64,000 bases of DNA from Triplophysa rosa (lineage: Eukaryota; Chordata; Actinopteri; Cypriniformes; Nemacheilidae), in contig NC_079891.1 of the NCBI RefSeq assembly GCF_024868665.1, forward strand, positions 21,824,946 to 21,888,945, read 5' to 3'. This document shows positions 23,692 through 36,400 of the stretch, piece by piece (positions within the stretch are counted from its first letter, which is position 1; every line of letters starts with the position of its first letter). A program made the translations under genes and the position numbers. The notes beneath the pieces were generated by a model that did not search any database, was not told the DNA's origin, and worked only from the letters and a program-made list of their open reading frames with translations.

Positions 23692-25083
23692 CTAGATTGA
23701 AATTATATGGAGTAACCAACTAGCATGAGGAGCTAACATGGACCATCTGGTGCTGTCCAGACTAAAGCATGCTGTACAGAAAACCAGCCTATAAAACTGA
23801 TAGCCATAAAGCTAGATAAACGAGTGTGAAGACACGCAGATATCGTTTCCATGATCACAACCTAAACATCCTAAATAGCCTTGTTGTTGACGAATAGCAC
23901 ATCACTACGATGAGTGATTGTGTCTAATCTTATGGGACAGGAGTGGCTCTAGGCATAAGAACTGCCCAGTGTCCTAGAAAATGCTGCCTCGTGCATTACA
24001 AAATGTTATGCCTAAATGCTAATAACACTGAATAACCCTTAAACTCATCCCATCCTCAATAGATAAATAACTCAACTGACGGCACAGATGACAGGACTCA
24101 TCACCGAATTCCCTCTGTCAGTTTCGCTCTTAAAGTGCCGGTGAGGAAGCATCCAAATCTGGAGACAGGGCTGTTACGCGCAGTCCTTTCAAACGTACAC
24201 CGTTCAGTCAAATGAAAACATGAGCATATGACGTGCATTCGGTTTTGCTAAGACATGGATATGTTTGATAAAACGTAAACGAACTGGGAGCGCACAGAGA
24301 AAAGTGACTCTCGTATGCTGTCGCTGCTGATGCTGACCTGCTGGTGTTTTGGTGCTGTTGACAACGCAACTGACGGAAGCCGTCGAGGTACATGGCAGAA
24401 ACATATTGCTTCGCACAAACGGTATTACGCGAAGCAAATAAAAAAAATATTTTTATTTTTTGCATTACAAATTATATTATTGGCGTGCCAATTTAAGTAA
24501 AAACGTAAAACGTACATTTGTTATTTTGTAATTCATTTTTTTATTTGACCATGACCGAAGCTGTCACTGTCATCCTTAATGTAACTTGCTTCTATATTGC
24601 AGCAGAGGGAGCACTTGTGTTATTATTTAAAAATATGTTCTAACTTGATCTCAATCTTACTGATACGTTTGTTTCACTAGAGAATCCCATAGTCTTCCAT
24701 TGGTTTATACCAAGCTAGTATTTTCAATCAAAGGCTAAACCCTCACACACACTTATGGATATCTGTTGATTTAGACAGAATTATTGCTGTCATCTTATTG
24801 CTGACTCTTTAGACAAAATTGCTCTCTCATTTATTCACACCAAAAGTCGCTTTGGATAAAAGCATCTGCTAAATCAACAGATGTAAATGATAGAGAATAA
24901 CATGACTGGTAAAATAATAATAGATAGAATAATAAATATTAGAGATTTTTAAATGACTAACTTTTTAAATGTAGCGGTTCCTCAGCTCCCATGGCCTAAT
25001 GGGATAGAATAATCAATCTGATGCATACTGAGAAGGGTATTTATCCCAACCAATCCAGAGGGGGGCACACTACAATAATAGCA

Positions 25084-26325
25084 GAGCTGGGTAGTAACTG
25101 ATTACTTGTAATCTGATTACGTAATCAGATTCCAAAAATCAAGAACTTGTAGTTCAATTATGTTACATTTTAAAATACTCGTTATCAGAGTACAGTTACT
25201 ATTTTATTGTTACAGATTACATTACGTAGATTAATATTTTTTGTAAACCTACCACTTTAACTGTTAAACCAACCAACCAATCCTTGATTGGGAGTCTAAC
25301 GTGTTTTTGTTTACAAGCATTTTGTTCACAACCCACGATAGCGAGTCTGGCGTATTTTTGTTTACAAGCATTTTGTTCACAACCCACGATAGCGAGTCTG
25401 GCGTATTTTTGTTTACAAGCATTTATGTTCGCTATGTTGTTCAAGAACAATCTAGCAACAATTATACTATGATTTGCGCGATTAGTGCAAATCACAACAT
25501 TCATTGCGAAACTGCATTAGTCATAAATCCAAATAGATTTGTGCTGCTGAATTGTCCATGCACAGCATTCACAATATATTATCTATTTTCAATTTTTTTG
25601 TTCACAAAGGTAATACATGTGAAAAATATTGATATATTCTCCATTGTTTAAATTGGATTTTGTATAAAATAATCACAAGCAAAGGCGGGTGATAAATTTA
25701 ATCTTTCACAACGTGATTTTGTTGTTTTGTGACTGTGTGTACCTGTCATTTGTAATCCAGTCTTTTTGTTGGGACATTTAAATTTGCTATTAGCAAACCG
25801 TCATTAATGTGGCTTTAATATATGCAGGTATTTATAAATTATGTAGACAAAATCTTATAGTTTAGATTCTAACCTTATTGTCAGATTGCCTTCTGAATAC
25901 TTTTTGTCTTGCCTATCACTCCATAAATATTATACCCTTTTACATCGATTTGGTATCTACACTTGATATCTACACTGTAAGGCCTTTTTTCTATTATTTA
26001 ACATTTTTTATTGTAACTACATGTGCTGTTGTATTGCAATCATTCAGTATAAAGGTATTTGAATAACTTCTAGTACTTTATGTACTTTTATAATTTAATA
26101 TAATTGTAATGTTTTAAAATTTAACAAGAAAAGTGTTGTGGACACATACAGGTAAAGATAAAACAGACACTTGTAAACAAATGTAATCTAAATGTAATCA
26201 AAAAGTAGTCCGATTACTTTACAATAAATGTGTAATCCAAAAGATTACGTTACTGACTACAAATTTTGCCATGTAGTTTGTAATCAGTAACTGATTAAAA
26301 TTCCCAAGTAATCTACCCAGATCTG
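25084..26325. mobile_element. Self-complementary DNA transposon (GAGCTGGGTAGTAACTG ends)
   Basis: Left end CAGAGCTGGGTAGTAACTGA, right end the inverse CAGATCTGGGTAGATTACTT, with repeated GTAATC/GATTAC motifs at both ends. No transposase. It contains the 51-bp tandem repeat at 25291-25431. Target duplication not clear. Confidence 0.68.
25291..25431. repeat. 51-bp tandem repeat, nearly three copies
   Basis: The unit includes GAGTCTGGCGTATTTTTG, TTTACAAGCATTTTGTTCAC and AACCCACGATAGC. Copies begin near 25291, 25341 and 25392. Because 51 is divisible by three, it creates accidental repetitive ORFs on both strands. Confidence 0.9.
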
Positions 26326-27301
26326 CCTACAAGGATCTGTTTGCAGCAACTAGTATGAGCAGCTAGCTGGTAACCCTGCCAGGGTGCTGTACCTGAGCTA
26401 GGTAACACTATGCAACAATTATAAATTATGTTGTCAGCCGATTAATGTATGACCGATACCATAACTAGGTCTGTATTAGTGAATGCTATACTCGTATTCA
26501 ACGACAGATGGTGTCATTACATTATATATTATATAGAGTGCACAATGCAATTTGCCGACCAAAACTATAACGAAAACAATTTTCTGTTAACGTTACTTTA
26601 TTTAAAACACCAATTCTACATTTATTGAAACCCGTTGTGTGTCGTAAACCATCGAATCTAAGATAAAAACATGTATAACGTTACTGTAATAAACTGGTTC
26701 ATGCATGTTAAGTCTCGTCTCTAATTATATGCTACTATCGAGATTTAGCTTTGAAGAAATGTATGCCCTACTTGTTCTGTTGTAATTCAGTTATGAACTA
26801 TAGGGGGGTCCTCTCACTCTTTATTATGCTGAAAGCTGTGGAGATTGGTGGTTTCTAAAGCAGGCGGCACTTTGCTCCACGTGAATGCATGGTGGAGTTA
26901 GTGAGGAGTGCAACGCAAACAAACCATGTCATTAGCGCTGGATTTAAAACTCGCCGAAGAGACGTGCAGAATTCACCCACAGCGTGATCTTCAATAAACT
27001 TATCCACTGCGAGGCAGTTGAACAACTTGAAGCCAGATTTGTATAACAAACGCAACTGATCTCTGAGAGGGGGTAAGAGGCGCCCAACCCAATTCTTTTG
27101 TGCTGTGAAGCGCCTTGTGATTTCATTGAGATTTTCCCGGGCTGCCAGACGCATACTATAATGGGCTCCCTCGCTTCGTATCTCTCTTGTACCCGTGACT
27201 TGTTTTCGGCTGGTTAAAGCAGCGGTCCTCTTCCGTTGTCAGTAGTTTTGAACCCTGGGGATTGGCAGAGAATTTCTCGCTGAGCATCCGGACGGGTCCC
27301 A

Positions 27302-27412
27302 ATGAAAATGCACGGGAGAAACAGGTACAATCTGGTGGACGATGTGGCAGATTCCCGTGTCCCGCTTCATAACGAAGAAGCGTATCAACACGGCATACAC
27401 TTTCAAGCCAAG
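27302..27412 (+). CDS. nos1ap-like: nos1ap-like coding exon 1
   Basis: Two in-frame ATGs (27302 and 27308) give [15 protein letters not shown] or [13 protein letters not shown]. The second matches the length of the family N terminus (M-x-x-x-x-x-YNLVDD). The exon ends ...FQAK with AAG|gtaaaa in phase 0. The 5' UTR probably lies in about 26.85-27.30 kb. Confidence 0.9.
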
Positions 27413-30400
27413 GTAAAACACACCACCTTACTGTAAACGTATTACGTCTCATTTGGCTACTTTATTTATCATACGCGAGTATATTACACGCCAGGTTGTC
27501 ATGATCGTGCTTTGAATCGCAGCGATGACATCAGGCGCCAGGCTGCGGGTAAACAAATGCAAATGCCTCCGGATAGATGTAAGCAAAGAGTTTAACCTAT
27601 TTAGGTCTCTGGCCAAACTTTCCCGTTCATGTCTGGATGGCTGGTTATTTGCTAGTTTACGAGATTCAAGACGTCTGTTGATTTGTTTCTTTTAAACCCG
27701 CTTGAGGTTTGTTTTTTATGTTGACTTTGTATCCTCAACATTTATTAAAATGTATGAACACATTCAATGGATGTCAAAACACCGAGCTTAAAGAGCATTT
27801 TAACATCATAGACATAATAAAATGCTTCCCCTCTGTTTACATCTTTTGATTTGATCGGGCTTTGTAGCACCTGCCATATTAAATAAATGAAACTTTATGG
27901 TTTTGAAAGTAGTTTTGTATGAAATACATTTGCAGGAAAATGAGAATAAACCCTGATGTAATGACTGATGTGCTTTGCTTACATCGCTTAACAGTGCCCT
28001 GTTTAGCATAAGCTACTTAAAACATTTCTGTCCTGCCTGCTCATGACAGATCTCAAATTTGTGCCTAATTCAAGAAATCCAGCACATAATTTAAAGTCCC
28101 AGATAAATTTGCTATCAGTGTAGTTTATTAGTGACAGACATGTTCCCACACTTGCGTATTTCATTCACATTACAGCAAGTTGTGTCATAAATACTGGTGT
28201 TTTCCCAGAGAGCTTATATGTGTGCCTTTTTTGAAACAGCCAAATGCCTAAGGAAACCTAAAGCTTTGTATTCAAAGCGACTCAGAATCCTTGTGCAGAG
28301 TAAATTTAGCTCCGATTTGTGATGCAGGATTATCTTTTGGGATTTTTATTGGCTGAAGATGAAAAGCCATGACCCAAAACCATACAGACGCACATTCTGA
28401 CTGCAGTCTTACTGTATAATTTTTTTAAATCTCATTGTTTGTGCTGATCTATTACTGTTGTTCTCTTATATGATGGAGAAGGATTTGGATCGTGGAAACT
28501 GGAGATAAGGGCAATATCTTAACAGAGCTTATCAATGGGTGATCACATGTATGGAAGTGCATGTTGTGTGACAACAAGCTTATACACTGGAGTGCAAATT
28601 AATATGACTGGTGCGGTGCCTGTCTACGCGGTTTACATTTAAAAACTATACTATGATGTTGGGTTATGCAATATTATAAAATGAAACAGTGAAACATTTA
28701 AACATGTCAGTAAGAAACACTGCTTATGTTCATAAGAGAAGCTACTGAATGAGAGCCAGCCATGTGCTTTTTTAGCAAAAATAGCACAATTTTAAATTAA
28801 GATACCAATGTCCTGCTAATGCAAATGTACCGTTGCACTTGTTGACCTAGAACATACTTTTCTGTGTGCCTTTGCACAAATGAATCCCTCATTAATTCAG
28901 ACTGGTTGATTCCTCCCATTTTAAACAAAATTGTGTCTAAGTTTTATTCATGTTTCATTCTGCAGTATGTGGGCAGCCTGGACGTCCCGAGACCCAATAG
29001 TCGAATGGAGATTGTGGCTGCTATGAGAAGAATCAGGGTGAGTCCCTCAGACGCTTTCCCATACACACAGACAGAGTGCTGCGTAATCACTGCTGATTGG
29101 CCCAAAGCAGCTGTTTCCTCGGATGCCTTTTGCCGTGTAAGAGAGTCATTAGCTAGGATATACTGGGCAAGAATCACAGCCTGTGTCTCTATATTTATAT
29201 TTATGAGTCGATAGTGTGTGTGTGTGTGCTTTGTTTAGGATGTGTATACCCTGATGGTATTTTTGCACCTGAAATTTCAAACCGCACACATGTAATGGGT
29301 GGGTTTACAACGGGGCACAGAAAGCCTTGTTATTTCCCATGAGTGATCTCTGCGAGACTTTCAGCAAACAGAAATCTGAGATGACTGCCTTTACTTTGGT
29401 TGATTGGTCAGTTTATGTGCGTGTTATGGGCAGCTTGTCTGTTAGGTTTCTATATGTATTTGGCGTGTATCCGCACAGGCACAGCATCCCGGAGTTTGCA
29501 CTTCAGGCCATTTCGGAGCCAAATTAAGTTGGATTTGTCACTTGATGACATGGAGCAGGTTTGTGGGTGTGTTTGTGCGCCTTGTTACCTTTAGAGCTTC
29601 TGACAGGCCTGCCAGAAGATCAAAGCGTTTCAGCTGAAAGATTTTCCTAAACCTTTCTGGCTGCCCTTTGTGGCTGTATTGGTTTCTTTTCTGCCTTTCC
29701 TCGTATCTCTGCTTTTCCAATCTCTATATATGGCATACTTTTTAAACTTACATTATGAATATAAATGCATTCAGAGTATACATTTTATCAATATATAATT
29801 CCCACGGGAATTCATTTTACAACCTTGGCACCAGGTGCTAGCAGTTGAGGTAGGAACATGACAGCTATGTCCCTGGTTGTCAGCAATACGTCATGTCACT
29901 TTTGCAAACTGTCTGTCAAAACACCATGCGTGTCACAAATAAGTTGTTTCGGTTTTTTACAGCTTATATTTTCTTGGTTACCAAGTTCCCACAGAGACAA
30001 GTCTAAAATGTATGTCCTGTTATCCTATTCTCCTGGAGGAAACAAGTAGGCTAAGAGTATATGATCCTCTTTCTCTCTTACTGTTTCTCTCTTTGTATTT
30101 GTGAGTAAATGATCTTTCACAAATCAACCTTGAAATTTGAGTCCTGCTACAGTATGTGTGTGTATCTGAAACCATGTAGTAGTTTAAAATAGCAATACTT
30201 TGTACTAGATTAAAATAGTTTCTCATAGAGAAACTTTCCATGATGCATATAAGCATGTCTGATTGAACAGTTGTTACAGCTTCAGTTTTGTTGACCACGA
30301 GAGACGCTACATTTTTTCTGTTGTTTGTTTTTATTTCTGTGGTGTCCTGCGCTGTCGCCTAGCCCACATTAAAAATGAATTGGACCAAAATCATACTTAA

Positions 30401-33400
30401 ATCAAGTCCTGGCTGAATAGCTCTATTGCAGAATAGCTCCTAGTAATGCCAATGTTTGATTGACAGCTCCTTAGGACTTGTGTTTTCAGAGCTAAAATGA
30501 ACTGGTAAGTGGTCCACTTCCAATGAAGGAAACAACATAAATGTCTCCTGACATTTGCATTGTGTTACGTTCTGTTGTTAATGGTAGTCTAGGAGGAGGA
30601 GTAACAGTATTAAATAAAAAGAATAAAGTAGAATAACAAGACGAGAAAATTCAGTTCACAGACCCAACGTAAGACTTCTTAAAAGTGAAGTTTATTTTAT
30701 AGTTTTCTCAGCCATCTCCGTTATGAGTGGCAAAAAAAACAAAAGAAAAATATTCAAACAATGAGGAAGCAAACAGAACTTCAGGAGGGGGATTAGGCCC
30801 AAAATAATAATCAAAATGGAGCAACTAATTAGTCTGCTAAGCTAACAAAGGAAATAGCCCAAATAAAACACAAATATATATGCTCCCTAACTATTGATAA
30901 ACAGGAGAAAACAGGTTTACACAAAGAAACAAACGGGCACCCACCTCACTATGGCTTTCCTCGGTAAAGAAGTTATTTAGGAAATAAGACATCCAGGTCA
31001 CAATAGGCTACAACCAGCCCTTACAATGGTCAATTTCAACAGGTTCTAATACACAAACTCTACAACAACAGAGTAGTGCGCAATATAACCCCCCCCATCA
31101 TTTGGGAACCACCGTTCAACAAGGGAATACCGTAGCCTGAACATAATTGGGATTTTAATTGTTTTGTGTCTTCATTTCTCAGCAGAACTAATTCATGGAA
31201 CTATGCTATTAATAGTCCATAGCGTATGTGTGTGTATGTGTGTACACAGAGTATGTGTGTGTCTGTGAGTCTTTTGAAAGATTATTGGAAAATGCTATTA
31301 TGGCGTGAAGTTCACGCTTCAAAACCTTGCATGTACACACACTCATGCACTTAGGTTTCTAATAAGGACCAACTGTAGTCTTCCATTATTTACATATGAA
31401 GATTAATACCATGACTACAGACTAACACTCACCCTACCCTAAAAATATTTTTAAGTCATAACAAAGATGATTTATGATCATTTAACAAAGTCCCATAACA
31501 AAGGTTTTGTGTGCTAAATGAACACACTGTCCTCATTTTTGCACAGACTTCATTTTTACTGTTACCTCCATATATTGTGCCACTGCAAGATATTAAATCT
31601 TTGTTCACATATTAAATCAGTGTAACGCTGATGCTAACTGCAGTCTCACAATACCAGTCAGATAGAATGTGATTGAGTCAGAAGACGGAAAGGGGACAGG
31701 GAGAGGAGGTGGTTGGGGTGGGGGGAAGCTGGTGTGTGTGAATGGGGGGGCAGAGGGGTAGTTGATATAGGTCTATGGAGAGAATGAAAGGTTTCATTGT
31801 TGTGTGGTGGCCCAGGGACAGATGCAACGTAATGGCCTACATGGACCAGTATTCATAACCTTTTATCTCTCTCTCTATCTCTCTGCACCGTTACAGGTTT
31901 TATACAATTCATATTAAATCACATTTGATATTATTTTGATGTGTGTACATTTTACACATTTATATGCAGGGACACTAGCTTTTTATTCCCCTGAAGCTTC
32001 CAAATTAATATACATAAATAGTCTCAAGGGTTATTGTTGTGTCTTTTCTGTTATTTAATAATACAAATACAATAGCATTCATTTGTGTAGGTCTTGATAA
32101 AGGAAGGAAATCTTGTGAGACTTTCTCTCGGTGCTCAGTCGGTCACACAGCAGGGTTCTTCCCTCTTCTGCTCCCTTTCTTTCTCTTATTCGCTCTTTTC
32201 TCTCACACGCTCTTTCACTTCTCAGGACTATTTCTGACAGCGTTAACCAGTTACGAAAGACCAGTACCCCTATGTCGCCATGGCAACCTCCCCATTCTGC
32301 TGAAACATGTCGCGAGTCCTCAACCTTCGAGCGTGTTTGCACCATTTGGCCAAACTCCACCCACACAACCTCTTGGTAGTGGCACACACAGTCTACTTTC
32401 ACCTGAGCTCACTGGCACACCCACAGAGTGTAACTGGCTCAGTCCTGTTGCCATGCTCTTTCTTATCGAGTCCTACTACTACTACCCACCACCAGAGGTG
32501 CTAGGGTGCTCTAGTGGATGGTATATACACAATTGGGTAGTAGAGCAAGGGCAAAGGAAGCATGGCTTTCCTTTTTGGTTACCACAAACTGCTATGAGTC
32601 CTGATTGGGAAACTTTGGATTAAAGCTCAATCAAAAAATGACTGTTTGTTGCATCTAGCATTTGTAAGCCCTCCTTTCACTGATTAGTGAACAAGAAGGG
32701 ATTACCATTTACGAGCTGTAACACTTCTTCTCCATGTGTATCTCTGGGATCTCAGGCACATTGTAAAGATCTAGCTGTATCCTGTATGGAGGTTTTTGTT
32801 CACTTGTTCATCATTATACTATGTTGAAGACGGCCATCTTCAGCTTCATCGGTCTGTGTTTCATAAGCTTGAACTATATCAGATAAAGACTTCTCCGTGC
32901 ATTTCAGCTCACATACTGTTGTTATACTGTTTCCATATGTCATGGCTGTGTAAAAAAATTGGTTGTTCCCCTCTTTAAAATTCAGACTTATAGCAGCCTC
33001 AATGTAAGTGTGTTTGAGTATGTTATAAGAGAAACACACACGCTCTACCAAACTCCATTATCTTGTGCGTTTTAGTTTGTTTTGTGATTGAGAAAAGTGC
33101 TTTAGGGTTTGAGACAGAGAAAGTGAGGTGGGGTTTGTTCCACTTTAGGGAGATTGTATCTCTCCATCTGATTTGTTTCTGCTCCAGTCACTGGTTCTTG
33201 AGATCCTTCATCTCAATTTTGTTTTTTTCCTCACATCAAGTCATTTGGCCAGACAGACCTTTGCTCTGTATGTATATGCATCTGTACGTTTTAAGAGAAG
33301 ACAAAGGCTTAGATTGACTTACACATTCTTATCATACACATTCTATCGTAATGATAATAATAACAACAAAAAGTTATATTCAGTATTAAATAATATAATG

Positions 33401-36400
33401 TTTCATAGTTTGTGCACATTTATAACATTTTACAAAAATCTATGTGAAACCCTGTATGTTGTCTTGAGTACCCTGAGCTCCTGAAACCACAGAAATCTTT
33501 GTGTGCACACTTGGTGATAAACCTCATTCTGATTCCAATTATATGTAATATAAACGCCACAAAACTTAGGGTATCAAGTACAGTAGAGATAATTTTGGAT
33601 TTTATCAAATAATTTTGTTGAATATCTTAGTCCAAATTGAAAGGATTGGCGGAACAATGAACTGACAAACAAGCCCATAGTGACTGACAAACAAGCCCCT
33701 GGAGAGATGGATGTGACAAAGACCTTGCCACAGAGCCAGCATGAAGAACAATGGCAGGACCTAAAGCATCACAATGTCTACAACCAGCAAGTCACAATTC
33801 TTCATTCTGAAACTGCTGCAGAAAACAACCTGGGGCACCAGCGAAAGACTGACTTCTATTGGGGATAAATCCAAAACTTCCAGTTTATAGATGGGATATT
33901 TAATTTAAATATTATGCTGAATTCATACAACTACAGCAATGGAAAAGTAAAGCTCTTGTGGAAAAATGGATGCATTTACTGAGTAAATAATTTGTAAAAT
34001 AATATTAACATCATAAATGCAATAAAATGTATAATATATGCAGTACCAGTATGTCAACAGTAATTATTTGCCATAATAGTGCGAGTTGTGCTATTTACAA
34101 ATATTATAAACATTTTATCTTGATGTTTAACAAAGATCTGCCCTTAATCCATAAACCCTTAATCCTTCATTTTTAATCTCTTTAACTCAAATAAACCATG
34201 AATTTAGAGATGACATGGACGTGTTGACATTGTTGTTCAAACACACTTCTGTTTGTCCCTCACATGGGACAGATGGTGCCCTCTTACTGGCCCTGTTTTT
34301 TGAGTTGGCCTTCTGTGTGAACACGTGCCCCCTTGAAGAACACACACCCAAATAACCCACTAAATAAACAGACAAACGACACACTAAATAAACAGACTGA
34401 ACAATTTTGAGCTGTGCACACCTGTTACTGGGCCGTTTATTCACACATGCTTTTGGTCATTCACAAATTGGTGAGTCAATATTCAGATTATTGAAGATCA
34501 TTGTTCAACTAGATGTATAGTTTCTTAAGAATTTAGTTTTTACATAGACATATACTCCTTATATTATATAAGTACACCCGTCTCTTCCTATATGTTTTTG
34601 TTAGGGATGTGTGCTATGATAATTTGACAGTCCTTTAAACGAAAGTTTTGTAACCGTGTAGTCGACTAGTCTAAAAGGAAGAATGGCCCAAAAGGCGGTC
34701 CAAAAACTTTGCGTAGGGCCTATGTAATACATGTTAAAGACTAAAGAATGTAGACTATTGATCACATGTTCATATCCAATTTTATTTAATTTAGCTAAAA
34801 CAGGCATATGTGTTCCACTTTCCTTACGCTATGATCATTAATATTTCTGCATTTGCTGATGCGCCAACCTTGACTGGATCGTTTGAGCATTTGTTTGCTT
34901 TGGCTGGTGTGTGCCTGGGCTTACAATATGTAGCCTATACGACCTTATGAAATCCATTTCCTCCTTTAAGTCTATATTTCAGACTCTAAAAGTTCAATAA
35001 AATTTTAGTAATCAAATTAAATTATATTTTAGTAATCAAATTAAATAAAAATTTCGAGCATGTGTCGAGCAGTTCTGCATGTGATTATGATGTTAATATT
35101 ATTTTACATGTTCTTGTTGAGGAAATGCAAGTATTATGCTCGGAGAAAAGTCGGCTCAGTGTTTGTGAACAATACCTTCTGCGCAAACTCTGCAAGGACA
35201 CACAGATAACACTGCTAAACGATCATGTTTATTCATGTGCTTTTTTTGTGATAAACATTATAATCAAAGACATTTCAAAGTTTTGTGAATCTAGAAGTAG
35301 CTTTGTAGCTTTAGATCGTTATCTACTTTTTTGTTTTATGCCTGCATTCCGCGCTTCTGTCCGCATCGCGGAATAAGAACCAATACAGTATGGTTATGCA
35401 TGGCTCCACTGATATTATTATAATGCCACTTTGATATGATTTGTCCATGATTTGATATGATATACGCCTCCACAATGCGTCTTTTAAGTGGTCATTTCTT
35501 TTCTGCAGAGCCTGCTGCAATTGGCACAAACAAAACGCATGCTAGATTTGACCTAAAATTAGATTTTGTAAACTCTCTATAATTCTGAATGACCAGAGAC
35601 GAAAACCCAATCTAATCACTTCAAACCGTGAATAAGACAGAGAGAGAGTCAGAAAGTCTTTCTTTTCTTTCCTTGTTTCTGTTCTTTCACATTGACGCAC
35701 AAGAAACTTAAACACACACTAATGGCTAAGGTTGTTGTAGTTACATGGGTACCGTTGGGAGTTCCTGTCAGTGCACGAGTCTTGTCATCTACTCAGTCAA
35801 GCACACGCCTTTATCAGCCTCAGCATCAGAGCAGCATGCATGTGTGTGCTTGTATTAGGGGGTCTCTGCATATTCCTTGCTCGCTGTCATGTTGTTTAAA
35901 TTTTAAAAACTTCTCAGACATATATTACTGAGAACACTTCAGAATTGTTTTCCCTTACATAAACCTGTGGGCATCAGTAGATTTGAAGCAAAACAGGGTT
36001 TGGCCAATCATGTCCATTTTTTTCCACAAGTTTGTAATGTCCTGCCCATGAAGTGGTGCGAGAAAAACTGTTTGGCAAATCTCCCACTCTCAGTAGTCGT
36101 TTTGCAGATTCAGCTTCCAAAGAAATGTTCTCTCTCCCTGCTTTCTCTCACACACTCACTCAGTTCCTCAACTACACACTTTGTTAATATGAGGCATGCT
36201 CTCCGTTGGTCTGAAGTCAAGCGGAAATCCCAATCAAGCGGACAAGCTTGAGAATCTAACTCACTCTCAGCATCACACGCAATGTCAAGGTCGTTTCCAA
36301 TGGCAACGTCTAATGGAAGTTGTTGGCACATCCCTAGTGCCAAGGGTGAAATTCCGCAGAGATAAAGCCTAGACAAGTTCTCTATGCCCAAGGTCCCTAA

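Larger units (their letters stand above)
23692..27301. other. Intergenic head-to-head interval
   Basis: Separates the two divergent start codons, so both promoters and 5' UTRs should lie here. No TATA box or clear CpG island was assigned. The interval 25084-26325 is a transposon. The GC-richer stretch 26.85-27.30 kb before the nos1ap-like ATG, and 23.7-24.4 kb before ttll11, are the likely 5' regions. Confidence 0.55.

Noticed and set aside
26855..27452. Minus-strand ORFs over the nos1ap-like 5' region
   Set aside because: Antisense shadows of the GC-richer first exon and 5' UTR of the nos1ap-like gene.
28864..29214. A 116-codon ORF around exon 2 taken as a separate gene
   Set aside because: Only 28966-29037 is coding (exon 2 of the nos1ap-like gene); the rest is intron read-through.
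32039..32623. A 194-codon plus-strand ORF in intron 2, with overlapping ORFs in other frames
   Set aside because: No recognisable motif, low-complexity Leu/Ser/Phe composition from CT-rich DNA, and no splice or homology support; probably chance.
34602..36337. A hAT element bounded by TAGGGATGTG at 34602 and CACATCCCTA at about 36337
   Set aside because: The ends are inverted, but the flanking 8-mers do not match and the terminal similarity stops after about 12 bp; too weak to call.
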